From: Alphaproteobacteria bacterium
GTDB lineage: Bacteria; Pseudomonadota; Alphaproteobacteria; Rhodospirillales; Magnetospirillaceae
Direction of reading: 5' to 3'
Assembly: GCA_021325215.1 (NCBI GenBank)
Contig: JAJPHO010000071.1
Location: 93,560-157,559, forward strand
Length of the DNA stretch: 64,000 bases
A program made the position numbers and the translations under genes. Every line of letters starts with the position of its first letter. Positions within the stretch are counted from its first letter, which is position 1. The notes below the pieces were generated by a model. The model saw only the letters and a list, made by a program, of their open reading frames with translations, was not told the origin of the DNA and ran no database searches. Below are positions 26,773 through 35,385 of this stretch, in pieces.

Positions 26773-27576
26773 ATGGACCTCGCCAAGATTTTCCACGCCC
26801 TGCATCACGCCGACAAACCGCTGATTCTGGCCAATGCCTGGGACGCCGGCAGCGCCCGGCTGATCGAGTCGCTGGGCGCCCCTGCGATCGCCACCACCAG
26901 CGCCGGCATCGACTGGGCGCTGGGCTATCCGGACGGCAATCTGCTGCCGATCGCGCGGCTGGTAGACATGACGGCCGCCATCGCCCGGCTGATCCGCATT
27001 CCCCTGTCGGTCGATTTCGAGGCCGGCTATTCCGACGATCCCGCCATTGTCGGCGAGAACATCAAGCAGATCCTCGATGCCGGCGCTGTGGGCATCAATA
27101 TCGAGGATGGCAGCGCGGCCCTCTCTCTTCTCGCCGCCAAGATCGAGCGGATCAAAGCGGTCGCCGCCGCCAAGGGCATCGATCTGTTCGTCAATGCCCG
27201 CACCGACGTCTATCTGCGCGGCCTGGTGCCCGAGGATAAGCGCGTCGAGGAAACCCTGGCCCGCGCCAGGATCTACAAGGAAGCGGGCGCCGACGGCCTG
27301 TTCGTGCCGGGCCTGATCGCCACCGCCGGCATCAAGGGAGTGGTGGCCGGCGCCGGCCTGCCGGTCAATCTGCTGGCCTGGCCGGAATTGGCGCCCGCCG
27401 CCGAACTCGGCGCGCTGGGGGTCAAGCGGGTCAGCGCCGGATCTGGTATCGCCCAGCGCGTCTGGGCGGAGGCTGAAAGACTGGCGCGCGATTTCCTGCG
27501 CGACGGCAGCTCGGAGCCGCTCTCCTCCGGCGGCTTGGATTACGGCAAGCTGCAGCAACTCTTCTCACCGCACTAA
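26773..27576 (+). CDS. Isocitrate lyase/PEP mutase family protein
   Basis: A 267-residue TIM-barrel enzyme of the ICL/PEPM superfamily. Mg-binding and catalytic segments are visible: SVDFEAGYSDDP, GINIEDGS (Glu-Asp) and FVNARTDVYLRG. The Cys-containing KKCGH loop of true isocitrate lyase is absent, so it more likely acts as a 2-methylisocitrate-lyase-like, oxaloacetate-decarboxylase-like or carboxyphosphonoenolpyruvate-type enzyme cleaving a C-C or C-P bond. ATG at 26773 is chosen, with AAGGAG about 10 bases upstream. It converges on ogt with a single-base gap. Confidence 0.87.
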   Translation: MDLAKIFHALHHADKPLILANAWDAGSARLIESLGAPAIATTSAGIDWALGYPDGNLLPIARLVDMTAAIARLIRIPLSVDFEAGYSDDPAIVGENIKQILDAGAVGINIEDGSAALSLLAAKIERIKAVAAAKGIDLFVNARTDVYLRGLVPEDKRVEETLARARIYKEAGADGLFVPGLIATAGIKGVVAGAGLPVNLLAWPELAPAAELGALGVKRVSAGSGIAQRVWAEAERLARDFLRDGSSEPLSSGGLDYGKLQQLFSPH

Positions 27577-27577
27577 A

Positions 27578-28081
27578 TCAGAAGAGCCCGGGAGTTCCGC
27601 TTTCCAACGCCAGCAGCCAGCGTTTGGCCTCAAGCCCGCCGGCGAAACCGGTCAGCGATCCGTTGCCGCCGATCACGCGATGGCAGGGCGCCATGATCGA
27701 GATCGGATTGCGGCCATTGGCGGCACCGACGGCACGCACTGCGGCGGGCGCGCCGATCTGCCGCGCCAGCTCGCCATAGCTGCGGGTCTCGCCATAGGGA
27801 ATGGTCAGCAATACCTGCCAGACCCGCTGCTGGAATGCGGTGCCGGCAAAGGAATAGGTCATGTCGAAGCGCCGGCGCCGCCCCTGAAAATAGTCGCCGA
27901 GCTGGCGCGCTGCCTCGACCAGCACCGGATGATCCGGCTGCTCGGTCTGATCCCCCAGCGGAACGCGGCGCGGATTGTCGTTCTCCCACAGGATGGCGGC
28001 GAGACCTTCGTCCCGGGCAACCAGCTTGAGGCCGCCGACGGGCGAGTCGATCCAGGTAAAAGAAACGGCGCCATTCGACAT
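27578..28081 (-). CDS. ogt: Methylated-DNA--[protein]-cysteine S-methyltransferase
   Basis: A 167-residue suicide DNA-repair protein that transfers methyl or alkyl groups from O6-alkylguanine to its own cysteine. The acceptor site PCHRV is at about residues 134-138 (SIMAPCHRVIGGNGSLTGF), and the DNA-recognition helix GETRSYGELARQIGAPAAVR is in place. There is no Ada-type N-terminal regulatory domain, so it is of the Ogt type. It is divergent from a uracil-DNA glycosylase gene with only 11 bp between start codons, so their promoters must overlap coding sequence. Confidence 0.95.
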   Translation of the reverse strand: MSNGAVSFTWIDSPVGGLKLVARDEGLAAILWENDNPRRVPLGDQTEQPDHPVLVEAARQLGDYFQGRRRRFDMTYSFAGTAFQQRVWQVLLTIPYGETRSYGELARQIGAPAAVRAVGAANGRNPISIMAPCHRVIGGNGSLTGFAGGLEAKRWLLALESGTPGLF

Positions 28082-28092
28082 GGGACCAGACT

Positions 28093-28680
28093 ATGACCGA
28101 TGCAATTGAGAAAATCCTGTCCGAAATCCGCGCCTGCAGGGTCTGTGCGGAGCATCTTCCGCACCCGCCGCGGCCGGTCGTGCAGATCGGAGCGGCCGCG
28201 CGCATCGTCATCATCGGCCAGGCGCCGGGTTCGAAGGTTCATGAGAGCGGCGTGCCTTGGCAGGACCGGAGCGGCGACCGCCTGCGGGACTGGACCGGGC
28301 TTTCCGGGGAGGCCTTCTACGACCCCGCCAGGATCACGCTCATGCCGATGGGTTTTTGCTATCCCGGCGCCGCGGATGGAGCCGATCTGCCACCCAGGCC
28401 CGAATGCGCGCCTCTCTGGCATGCGACTGTGCTCGCGCAGCTGAAAACCGTCCGGCTGACGCTGCTCGTGGGGAGTCACGCCCACGGCTATTATCTGCGG
28501 GGTTCGGCCAAGGCGACGATGACGGAAACGGTCCGCGGCTTTGCCGCCTATGGACCGGCGCTGTTTCCCCTGCCGCATCCGAGCTGGCGCAGTACGGGAT
28601 GGATGCGCCGCAATCCGTGGTTCGAAACGGATATCCTGCCGGCGCTGCGCGATCAGGTGCGGGCGGCGTTGACCGGCTGA
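28093..28680 (+). CDS. Uracil-DNA glycosylase family protein (Fe-S type)
   Basis: A 195-residue UDG-superfamily enzyme that removes uracil or related lesions from DNA. Motif 1 is GQAPGSKVHESGVPW and the C-terminal motif is HPSWRS. Four cysteines (ACRVC near the N-terminus and FC-x15-C around residues 96-112) have the spacing of the 4Fe-4S cluster of family 4 UDGs. Motif 1 differs from canonical family 4 (GEAPG) and UdgX, so it belongs to a less studied COG1573 branch. The gene is divergent from ogt and ends shortly before a terminator and tRNA-Gly. Confidence 0.85.
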   Translation: MTDAIEKILSEIRACRVCAEHLPHPPRPVVQIGAAARIVIIGQAPGSKVHESGVPWQDRSGDRLRDWTGLSGEAFYDPARITLMPMGFCYPGAADGADLPPRPECAPLWHATVLAQLKTVRLTLLVGSHAHGYYLRGSAKATMTETVRGFAAYGPALFPLPHPSWRSTGWMRRNPWFETDILPALRDQVRAALTG

Positions 28681-28685
28681 AAAGC

Positions 28686-28714
28686 AAAAAAGCCGCAGTT
28701 TCCTGCGGCTTTTT
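28686..28714. terminator. Bidirectional intrinsic terminator (UDG gene / tRNA-Gly)
   Basis: Seven-base-pair stem GCCGCAG/CTGCGGC flanked by A-run on one side and T-run on the other. On the minus strand it has a GAAA tetraloop and ends in TTTTTT, 13 bases after the tRNA CCA end; on the plus strand it follows the UDG stop codon with TTTTT. It therefore serves both converging transcripts. Confidence 0.85.
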
Positions 28715-28726
28715 GGTTTCACGATT

Positions 28727-28801
28727 TGGAGCGGGCGAAGGGATTCGAACCCTCGACCCCAACCTTGGCAAGGTTGTGCTCTACCCCTGAGCTACGCCCG
28801 C
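28727..28801 (-). tRNA. tRNA-Gly(GCC), CCA encoded
   Basis: Cloverleaf on the minus strand: acceptor GCGGGCG/CGCCCGC, D-arm GCTCAGGGGTAGAGC, anticodon stem CAACC/GGTTG with loop TTGCCAA (anticodon GCC, glycine), T-arm GAGGG-TTCGAAT-CCCTT, discriminator T and an encoded CCA at 28727-28729. All stems pair. A promoter is visible upstream and an intrinsic terminator downstream. Confidence 0.97.
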
Positions 28802-28820
28802 CCGTCGTCGTGAGGCCGGG

Positions 28821-28848
28821 ATAATACCCAGCGCTCGGACCTTTGCAA
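28821..28848 (-). promoter_or_regulatory. Probable sigma-70 promoter of tRNA-Gly
   Basis: On the minus strand TTGCAA (28848-28843), a 16 bp spacer, then TATTAT (28826-28821), about 20 bp before the mature tRNA 5' end. Both hexamers match the consensus well and the position suits a short 5' leader. Confidence 0.6.
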
Positions 28849-28977
28849 GCGGAAATTTTCACTTTTTTTCGGAGACCACATTTCAGGCTTAACACTTGCC
28901 TCTTTCCGCCCGACGAGCCATCTATGTTTCGGTTCGGCCGCCGGGGCGGATGGCGGCCCTTACAACAGGAAGAGAAG

Positions 28978-29904
28978 ATGGATTTTCTGCTCAATGGCGG
29001 CCAGCCGGGCAGCCCGGCCGCGGCAGGCGACCTGATCAAGGACGGTTCGATCGAGACTTTTGTCGAGGACGTCCTCGAAGCGTCGGCCACCGTTCCGGTG
29101 ATCGTCGATTTCTGGGCGCCTTGGTGCGGCCCCTGCAAAACCTTGGGTCCGACCCTCGAACGTCTGGTCAAGGAGGCCAAGGGCGCCGTGCGCCTGGTCA
29201 AGATCGACGTCGACAAGAATCAGGAACTCGCCGCGCAGATGCGCGTGCAGTCGATCCCCGCCGTCTATGGCTTCGTCGGCGGCCGCCCGGTCGACGGCTT
29301 TGCCGGCGCCCAGCCCGAGAGCCAGGTCAAGGCCTTCATCCAGCGCCTGACCGGCGGCGCCGCGGGCCAGGGCCCGACCGTCGCCGAGCTGCTGGCGGAG
29401 GCCCAGGGACAGCTGAATGAGGGCCAGAACGAGCTGGCCCTGCAGATCTATCAGCAGATCCTGTCCGATGACGAGAATAACGGTCCGGCCCTGGCCGGCA
29501 CCATCCGCTGCCTGATCAAGCTGGGCCATGCCCAGGGCGCGCGCCAGATGATCGACAGCCTGCCGCCCGAATTGCAGGCGCAGAGCGACGTCGCCGCCGC
29601 CGTCAAGGCGCTGGAACTGGCCGAGAAAAGCGCCGGCGCCAGCGGTGCCGCTGCCGGGCTGCGCGCCAAGCTGGAGGCCAATCCCAACGACCATCAGGCC
29701 CGTTTCGACCTTTCCGCGGCTTTGGTCGCCGAAGGCCAGAACGAGCAGGCGGTCGACGAGCTGCTGGAACTCTATCGCCGCGACCGCAATTGGAACGAGG
29801 AAGCCGCCAAAAAGCAGCTGCTGACCTTGTTCGAGGCGTTCGGCCATGCCGATCCGCTGACGGTGGACGCCCGTAAGCGACTTTCCTCGCTGATGTTCTC
29901 GTAA
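28978..29904 (+). CDS. cnoX: Thioredoxin-TPR co-chaperone (CnoX/YbbN type)
   Basis: A 308-residue protein: N-terminal thioredoxin fold (about 20-130) with an intact WCGPC active site (FWAPWCGPCKTLGP) and cis-Pro segment QSIPAVYGF, followed by TPR-like helices (about 140-305). CnoX proteins hold chlorine- or peroxide-stressed unfolded proteins and pass them to chaperonins; the E. coli version lost the CxxC while alphaproteobacterial ones keep it. ATG at 28978 follows AGGAAGAG. The order cnoX-LON domain-Trm112 is an operon with 11-13 bp gaps, a common alphaproteobacterial arrangement. Confidence 0.88.
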   Translation: MDFLLNGGQPGSPAAAGDLIKDGSIETFVEDVLEASATVPVIVDFWAPWCGPCKTLGPTLERLVKEAKGAVRLVKIDVDKNQELAAQMRVQSIPAVYGFVGGRPVDGFAGAQPESQVKAFIQRLTGGAAGQGPTVAELLAEAQGQLNEGQNELALQIYQQILSDDENNGPALAGTIRCLIKLGHAQGARQMIDSLPPELQAQSDVAAAVKALELAEKSAGASGAAAGLRAKLEANPNDHQARFDLSAALVAEGQNEQAVDELLELYRRDRNWNEEAAKKQLLTLFEAFGHADPLTVDARKRLSSLMFS

Positions 29905-29915
29905 AGGCGCCGAAG

Positions 29916-30578
29916 ATGGGCCGCCCCTTCCATCCGACTATCGAGGCACTGCCCACCGAGCTGGCGATCTTTCCGCTGCCCGGCGTGCTGCTGCTGCCGG
30001 ATGGCAAGCTGCCGCTGAACATCTTCGAACCGCGTTATCTCAATATGGTGGCCGACAGCCTGGCCAATGGCCGCATGCTCGGCATGGTACAGCCCAGCCA
30101 GGAGCCGCCGCCGGGAACCGAGCCATCGGTGTTCGATACCGGCTGCATGGGCCGCATTTCGAGCCTGGACGAAACCGAGGACGGGCGCCTTTTGATCACC
30201 CTGACCGGGGTCTGCCGCTTCCGTATCCTGCGCGAGCTGGATCTGCTCGGCGGTTACCGCCGGGTCGAACCCGACTGGCGGCCTTTCCTGGCCGATCTCG
30301 ACGAGCCGCACGAACTCGATGTCGACCGCGACCGTCTGATCGTCGCTCTGCGCGCCTATGCGCGTCTGCACAATCTGGAATTCAACTGGAAGGCCATCGA
30401 CCGCATCGCCGATTACGATCTGTCGGTGGCGCTGTGCATGGCCTGTCCGCTCGAGCCGCGCGAAAAGCAGGCGTTGCTCGAATCCCCCGATCCGTCAAGC
30501 CGCACCGGCACGCTGATCACCCTGATGGAAATGGCCGTGGCCAGCCGTCAGGCGGGCGGCGTGCAGGTGACGCAGTGA
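29916..30578 (+). CDS. LON substrate-binding domain protein (peptidase S16 N-domain only)
   Basis: A 220-residue protein carrying only the LON N-terminal domain ([31 protein letters not shown]) without ATPase or protease domains. Such proteins are thought to bind hydrophobic or unfolded polypeptides; the catalytic Ser-Lys dyad of Lon is absent, so it is not a protease. It sits 11 bp after cnoX and 13 bp before the Trm112-like gene, suggesting a protein quality-control unit. Confidence 0.9.
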   Translation: MGRPFHPTIEALPTELAIFPLPGVLLLPDGKLPLNIFEPRYLNMVADSLANGRMLGMVQPSQEPPPGTEPSVFDTGCMGRISSLDETEDGRLLITLTGVCRFRILRELDLLGGYRRVEPDWRPFLADLDEPHELDVDRDRLIVALRAYARLHNLEFNWKAIDRIADYDLSVALCMACPLEPREKQALLESPDPSSRTGTLITLMEMAVASRQAGGVQVTQ

Positions 30579-30591
30579 AGAAGAGTCCGAT

Positions 30592-30780
30592 ATGCCCACG
30601 ACCCTGACCGCCATCGACCCCAAGCTGCTGGAACTGCTGGTCTGTCCGCTGACCAAGCAGCCGCTGCGCTATGACGCGGAACGGCAGGAGCTGATCTCGG
30701 ATGCCGTGCAGCTGGCTTTCCCCATCCGCGACGGCATTCCGATCATGCTGCCCTCCGAGGCCCGCAGCCTCGAAGAATAA
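30592..30780 (+). CDS. Trm112/UPF0434 family small protein
   Basis: A 62-residue protein with the family core [17 protein letters not shown] and [18 protein letters not shown]. Eukaryotic Trm112 activates methyltransferases; bacterial relatives (YcaR type) have no firmly established role. Only one Cys of the zinc-knuckle pairs remains, so metal binding is doubtful. It is the last gene of the cnoX operon and ends 3 bp before the convergent ubiH-like gene. Confidence 0.9.
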   Translation: MPTTLTAIDPKLLELLVCPLTKQPLRYDAERQELISDAVQLAFPIRDGIPIMLPSEARSLEE

Positions 30781-30783
30781 GCT

Positions 30784-32001
30784 TTAGAGCGTCTCGCCGC
30801 GGAGCAGCTTGGGCAGTTCGCCCACCGTTCCCATGGCGTGCTTCATGAAGAAGCGCTTCAAGGGCGGCAGGCGGTTGACCGCCGCCATGCCGAGATCGCG
30901 GACCAGCTTGACCGGCGCCACATCGTTGGAGAACAGCCGCACCAGCCCGTCGGTCAGGCCCAGCATCAGCAGATTGTCGAAGCGCCGCCAGCGGCCATAG
31001 CGCGCCAGGATCTGGGCGTCGCCGAGATCCTGGCCCAGGCGCTTGGCCTCGACCAGCAGCTCGGCCAGGGCCGCGACGTCGCGCAGGCCCATATTCATCC
31101 CCTGCCCGGCCACCGGATGCATGCCGTGCGCCGCGTCGCCGATCAGGGCCAGGCGGTGCGCGGTGTAGGATCGCGCGAATTGCAAGGTCAGCGGATAGGA
31201 GAAGCGCGGCCCCTCGAGCGTCAGGTCGCCGAGATAATCGCCGAACCGGCTTTCCAGCTCGCGCTGAAAAGCGGCCTCGTCCTGGGCCAGGATGGCCGGG
31301 ACCAGATGCGCCTTCTCGGTCCACACCACCGAAGAACGCTGTCCGGTCAGCGGCAGGATGGCGAACGGGCCGGCCGGCAGAAAATGTTCCTGCGCCGCGT
31401 CGCCATGGGGCAGCGAATGCGCCACCGTGCAGACGATGGCGGTCTGCCCGTATTTCCAGCTCGTCACGCCGATCCCGGCACTTTCGCGCGTGGGCGAGCC
31501 GCGGCCATCGGCCGCCACCGCCAGGCGGGCGCGCACCGTGCGGCCGTCGGACAGGGTCGCCACCACGTCGGACGGATTGCGCGCCAGATGGGTCATCCGC
31601 GCCGGCGCCAGGAAGGCGATCTTGTCGCCGTGGCGCGCGATGCCCTTGAGGATCGCCTGACGCAAGGCGCGGTTCTCGACGATCCAGCCGAAGGAATCCT
31701 CGCCCACTTCGCGATGGTCGTAATGCAGATAGAGCGGCGAAGCGCCGTCAGACACGCGAATATGGCGGATCGGCGCGGCCCAGGGCTCGATGTGGGGCCA
31801 CAGCCCGATGGCGGCCAGCATGCGTTGCGGCGCCAGCGCCACCGCGGAGGCGCGCCCGTCGAAGGTGGGCGCCAGGGTGGCGTCGGGAACCTCGCCGTCG
31901 ATCAGCGCGACGGACAGTCCGGATTGGGCCAGCGCGCAGGCCAGCGGCCCGCCGACCAGCCCGCCCCCGATCACCAGAACATCGGCAGTCAATTCAGTCA
32001 T
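30784..32001 (-). CDS. UbiH/COQ6-family FAD-dependent hydroxylase
   Basis: A 405-residue flavoprotein monooxygenase of ubiquinone biosynthesis (UbiH/UbiF/VisC/COQ6 family), hydroxylating the aromatic ring of ubiquinone precursors at the inner membrane. Motifs: FAD-binding VIGGGLVGGPLACAL at the N-terminus, DG motif in AVAADGRGSPTR, and RLALIGDAAHGMHPVAGQG. The ATG at 32001 (MTELTADVLVIGGG) gives the usual N-terminus; an upstream in-frame start would add 17 unusual residues. Which ring position it hydroxylates (UbiH, UbiI, UbiF or UbiL type) cannot be decided here. It is divergent from glnK-amtB. Confidence 0.88.
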   Translation of the reverse strand: MTELTADVLVIGGGLVGGPLACALAQSGLSVALIDGEVPDATLAPTFDGRASAVALAPQRMLAAIGLWPHIEPWAAPIRHIRVSDGASPLYLHYDHREVGEDSFGWIVENRALRQAILKGIARHGDKIAFLAPARMTHLARNPSDVVATLSDGRTVRARLAVAADGRGSPTRESAGIGVTSWKYGQTAIVCTVAHSLPHGDAAQEHFLPAGPFAILPLTGQRSSVVWTEKAHLVPAILAQDEAAFQRELESRFGDYLGDLTLEGPRFSYPLTLQFARSYTAHRLALIGDAAHGMHPVAGQGMNMGLRDVAALAELLVEAKRLGQDLGDAQILARYGRWRRFDNLLMLGLTDGLVRLFSNDVAPVKLVRDLGMAAVNRLPPLKRFFMKHAMGTVGELPKLLRGETL

Positions 32002-32164
32002 GATGGCGCCAAAATGGCGTTTCGGACCGTGCCTGTCCAGTGTTGACGACATGCCCCGGCAGAATGCAGGGACGCGAAAAACAGCCTAATTTTTCAGCAC
32101 TTACTTATCGACTTATTCCAAAGTACAGGCCACGCGTCAGTAAAAGCGCGGCTTCGGACAAAAC

Positions 32165-32619
<455 letters not shown>

Positions 32620-32636
32620 GTTTGGGGGCTTGTGAG

Positions 32637-34022
32637 ATGATGAACAGATTGACCCGCACCGGAAGAGCACTCGCCGCCGGATTTGCCTCGTTGCTGATGG
32701 CCGGCATGGCCTTCGCCCAGGATGCGGCGCCCGCCGCCGCCGATGCCGCCGCGGCCCCGCCGCCGCATCTCGACAGCGGCCACACCGCCTGGGTTCTGGT
32801 CTCGACCGGCCTGGTGCTGCTGATGACGATTCCCGGCCTGGCCCTGTTCTATGCCGGCATGGTGCGCAAGAAGAATATCCTGGCGACGATGATGCAAAGC
32901 TTCGTCATCACCTGCCTGATCACCGTGCTGTGGTTCGTCGTCGGCTATTCGCTGTCCTTCCACGGCGAAAACCCCTTCTTCGGCGATCTGTCGGCCCTGT
33001 TCCTGCAGAACCTGATCGGCCCGGACCAGGCCGGCACGGTGGGCGGCATCCTGTGGGCGGCGGGCGCGGACGCCAATGGCGGCGCGATCCCGGAAAGCGT
33101 CAACATGATGTTCCAGATGACTTTCGCCATCATCACCCCGGCCCTGATCACCGGCGCCTTCGCCGACCGCATGAAATTCTCGGCGGTGATCGTCTTCTCG
33201 GCGCTGTGGTCGCTGATCGTCTATTGCACGGTGGCGCATTGGGTGTGGGCGCCGGGCGGCTGGCTGGGCACCAAGCTGGGCGTGCTGGATTATGCCGGCG
33301 GCACCGTCGTGCACATCAATGCCGGCGTCGCCGGCCTGATCGGCTGTCTGATGGTCGGCAAGCGCAAGGGCTACGGCCACGAGAACTTCGCTCCGCACAA
33401 TCTGACCTACACCCTGATCGGCGCCTCGCTGCTGTGGGTCGGCTGGTTCGGCTTCAATGCCGGCTCGGCCCTGACCGCCGACGGCCGCGCCGCCATGGCG
33501 ATGGTCACCACCCAGATCGCCACTGCCGTGGCCGCGCTGGCCTGGATGTTCATCGAGTGGGCGGTGCGCGGCAAGCCGTCCGCCCTGGGCCTGGCCTCGG
33601 GCGCGGTGGCCGGCCTGGTGGCGATCACCCCGGCGGCCGGCTTCGTCGGACCCGAAGGCGCTTTTGCCATCGGCGCGGTGGCCGGCTTCGTCTGCTTCTG
33701 GACCGCCACCACGCTGAAGAACAAGCTGGGCTATGACGACAGCCTGGACGCCTTCGGCGTGCACGGCATCGGCGGCATCATCGGCGCGTTGCTGACCGGC
33801 GTGTTCGCCTTGAAGGAAGTCGGCGGCACCTCGGGCCTGCTGCAGGGCAACCCGGCCCAGCTGCTGGTCCAGGCCGAAGGCGTGGGCATCGTGCTGGTGT
33901 TCAACGTCATCGTCTCGGTAATCCTGTTCAAGCTGGTCGATCTGGTGATCGGCCTGCGCGTCACCCTCGAAGAAGAGGTCGACGGTCTCGACATCAGCCT
34001 GCATGGCGAAGTCGTGCACTGA
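32637..34022 (+). CDS. amtB: Ammonium transporter
   Basis: A 461-residue Amt-family channel with a signal peptide (ALAAGFASLLMAGMAFA, about residues 10-26) and eleven predicted membrane helices. Family signatures: GLALFYAGMVRKKN, the pore His pair in VVHINAGVAG and FGVHGIGGIIGALL. It imports ammonium and is gated by uridylylation-sensitive GlnK, which is encoded 17 bp upstream. Two adjacent ATG codons (32637, 32640) are possible starts. A strong intrinsic terminator follows. Confidence 0.95.
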   Translation: MMNRLTRTGRALAAGFASLLMAGMAFAQDAAPAAADAAAAPPPHLDSGHTAWVLVSTGLVLLMTIPGLALFYAGMVRKKNILATMMQSFVITCLITVLWFVVGYSLSFHGENPFFGDLSALFLQNLIGPDQAGTVGGILWAAGADANGGAIPESVNMMFQMTFAIITPALITGAFADRMKFSAVIVFSALWSLIVYCTVAHWVWAPGGWLGTKLGVLDYAGGTVVHINAGVAGLIGCLMVGKRKGYGHENFAPHNLTYTLIGASLLWVGWFGFNAGSALTADGRAAMAMVTTQIATAVAALAWMFIEWAVRGKPSALGLASGAVAGLVAITPAAGFVGPEGAFAIGAVAGFVCFWTATTLKNKLGYDDSLDAFGVHGIGGIIGALLTGVFALKEVGGTSGLLQGNPAQLLVQAEGVGIVLVFNVIVSVILFKLVDLVIGLRVTLEEEVDGLDISLHGEVVH

Positions 34023-34035
34023 TCCAGGACAGCGG

Positions 34036-34104
34036 CTCAGGATGGAACGATCCCCTCGCGGGATCGTTCCACGGGCGTGGAACGCCCGCCCGGCGCTTGA
34101 GGGC
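34036..34104 (-). repeat. Dispersed palindromic intergenic repeat, copy B
   Basis: Read on the minus strand it matches copy A at 26687-26760: block GCCCTCAAGCGCCGGGCG, then a 12 bp perfect hairpin TGGAACGATCCC / GGGATCGTTCCA (34043-34071, 5-base loop), then TCCTGA. Between the blocks this copy has its own hairpin, CGGGCGT-GGA-ACGCCCG at 34072-34088, where copy A differs. It lies in the amtB 3' region just before the terminator. Confidence 0.65.
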
Positions 34105-34129
34105 GACCTAAAGACTCGCCCTCTTTTTT
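34099..34129 (+). terminator. Intrinsic terminator of glnK-amtB
   Basis: GAGGGCGA / TCGCCCTC makes an 8 bp stem with a 9-base loop and is followed by six T residues, starting 77 bp after the amtB stop. Confidence 0.85.
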
Positions 34130-34170
34130 ATGTGGCACTGCATTAAGGAGTTTTGTGTAAAATCCGTCGC

Positions 34171-35385
34171 ATGCACAATGCGCGTCTCGATCTCCTTACC
34201 GATTACCCGTTCCAGCGGCTGTCCGATCTGATCGCCGGAATCACCCCCGGCTCGGCCGAACCGATCGTCATGTCGATCGGCGAGCCGCAGCACAAGCCGC
34301 CGGCCTTCGTCGCCGAAATCCTGGCCAAAGAGGCTGCCGGCTGGGGCAAATATCCGCCGATCGCCGGCACGCCTGACTTTCTCGATGCGGCCGGGTCCTG
34401 GGCGGCGACGCGCTTCGGCGTGCCCTGGCTCGAACCCGCGAAGCATCTGCTGCCGCTGTCCGGCACCCGCGAGGGCCTGTTCCAGCTCGGCCTGCTGGCC
34501 CTGGGCGGCAAAGGCCGTGAGACCAAGACCCTGGTTCTGCTGCCCAACCCCTTCTACCAGGCCTATGCGGCGGCGGCGATCATGGGCGGCGGCGAGCCGG
34601 TCTTCGTGCCAGCCACCGCCGAGAACGGCTTCCTGCCCGATTTCGAGAGCCTCGGCCCCGACGTGCTGAGCCGCGCCGCCCTGGCTTTCGTGTGCAGCCC
34701 GGCCAATCCGCAGGGCAGCGTCGCCGGCGCCGCCTATCTCGACCGGCTGGTGAGCCTGGCCCGCCAGCATGATTTCATCCTGGCTGCCGACGAATGCTAT
34801 TCCGAGATCTATAACGACACCCCGCCGGCCGGCGTGTTGGAATCCTGCACCCGCCTGGGCGGCGGACTGAAGAATGTCGCGGCGTTCCATTCCCTGTCCA
34901 AGCGTTCCTCGGCGCCGGGGCTGCGCTCGGGTTTCGTGATCGCCGAGGAAGCGCTGATCAAGCCGTTCCTGCGGCTGCGCAGCTATTCCTGCGCCTCGAT
35001 GCCGACGCCGATCCTGGCCGCCTCGGCCGCTCTGTGGCGCGACGAGGCCCATGTGGTGGAAAACCGCGCGCTGTACCGCGCCAAATTCGCCCTGGCCGAC
35101 CAAATCCTGGGCGGCGTGCCGGGTTATCGGCGCCCGCAGGCCGGTTTCTTCCTGTGGCTCGATGTCGGCAATGGCGAGGCCTTCACCCGCGAGCTGTGGC
35201 GCCGCGCCGGGGTCAAGCTGCTGCCCGGCGGCTATCTGGGCCGCGCGGGCGCCGACGGACATAATCCCGGCGACCGCTATGTGCGGGTCGCCATGGTTCA
35301 GGATCTCGCCACCACCGAGCGGGCGCTGACCGCCATCCGCGCGCTGATGACCGACCGCTCCTACGCCGAGGCCGCAGCCCAATGA
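34171..35385 (+). CDS. PLP-dependent aminotransferase class I/II (DapC-like)
   Basis: A 404-residue fold-type I aminotransferase. The PLP-binding Lys is in FHSLSKRSSAPGLRSG, the nucleotide/cofactor region in LLPNPFYQAY and CSPANPQGSV, and the Asp-Tyr contact in AADECYSEIY. Sequence style is that of succinyldiaminopimelate aminotransferases in alphaproteobacteria (lysine and peptidoglycan precursor pathway), but aspartate aminotransferase activity cannot be excluded. The ATG at 34171 was chosen; the AAGGAG at 34145-34150 is 20 bases away, too far for it and too close (2 bases) to a TTG at 34153, so the start is uncertain. It overlaps ftsK by ATGA. Confidence 0.85.
   Translation: MHNARLDLLTDYPFQRLSDLIAGITPGSAEPIVMSIGEPQHKPPAFVAEILAKEAAGWGKYPPIAGTPDFLDAAGSWAATRFGVPWLEPAKHLLPLSGTREGLFQLGLLALGGKGRETKTLVLLPNPFYQAYAAAAIMGGGEPVFVPATAENGFLPDFESLGPDVLSRAALAFVCSPANPQGSVAGAAYLDRLVSLARQHDFILAADECYSEIYNDTPPAGVLESCTRLGGGLKNVAAFHSLSKRSSAPGLRSGFVIAEEALIKPFLRLRSYSCASMPTPILAASAALWRDEAHVVENRALYRAKFALADQILGGVPGYRRPQAGFFLWLDVGNGEAFTRELWRRAGVKLLPGGYLGRAGADGHNPGDRYVRVAMVQDLATTERALTAIRALMTDRSYAEAAAQ

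Noticed and set aside
34145..34150. AAGGAG as the ribosome-binding site of the aminotransferase ATG at 34171
   Set aside because: Twenty bases away is too far; it is also too close to the TTG at 34153. It was not used to set the start.
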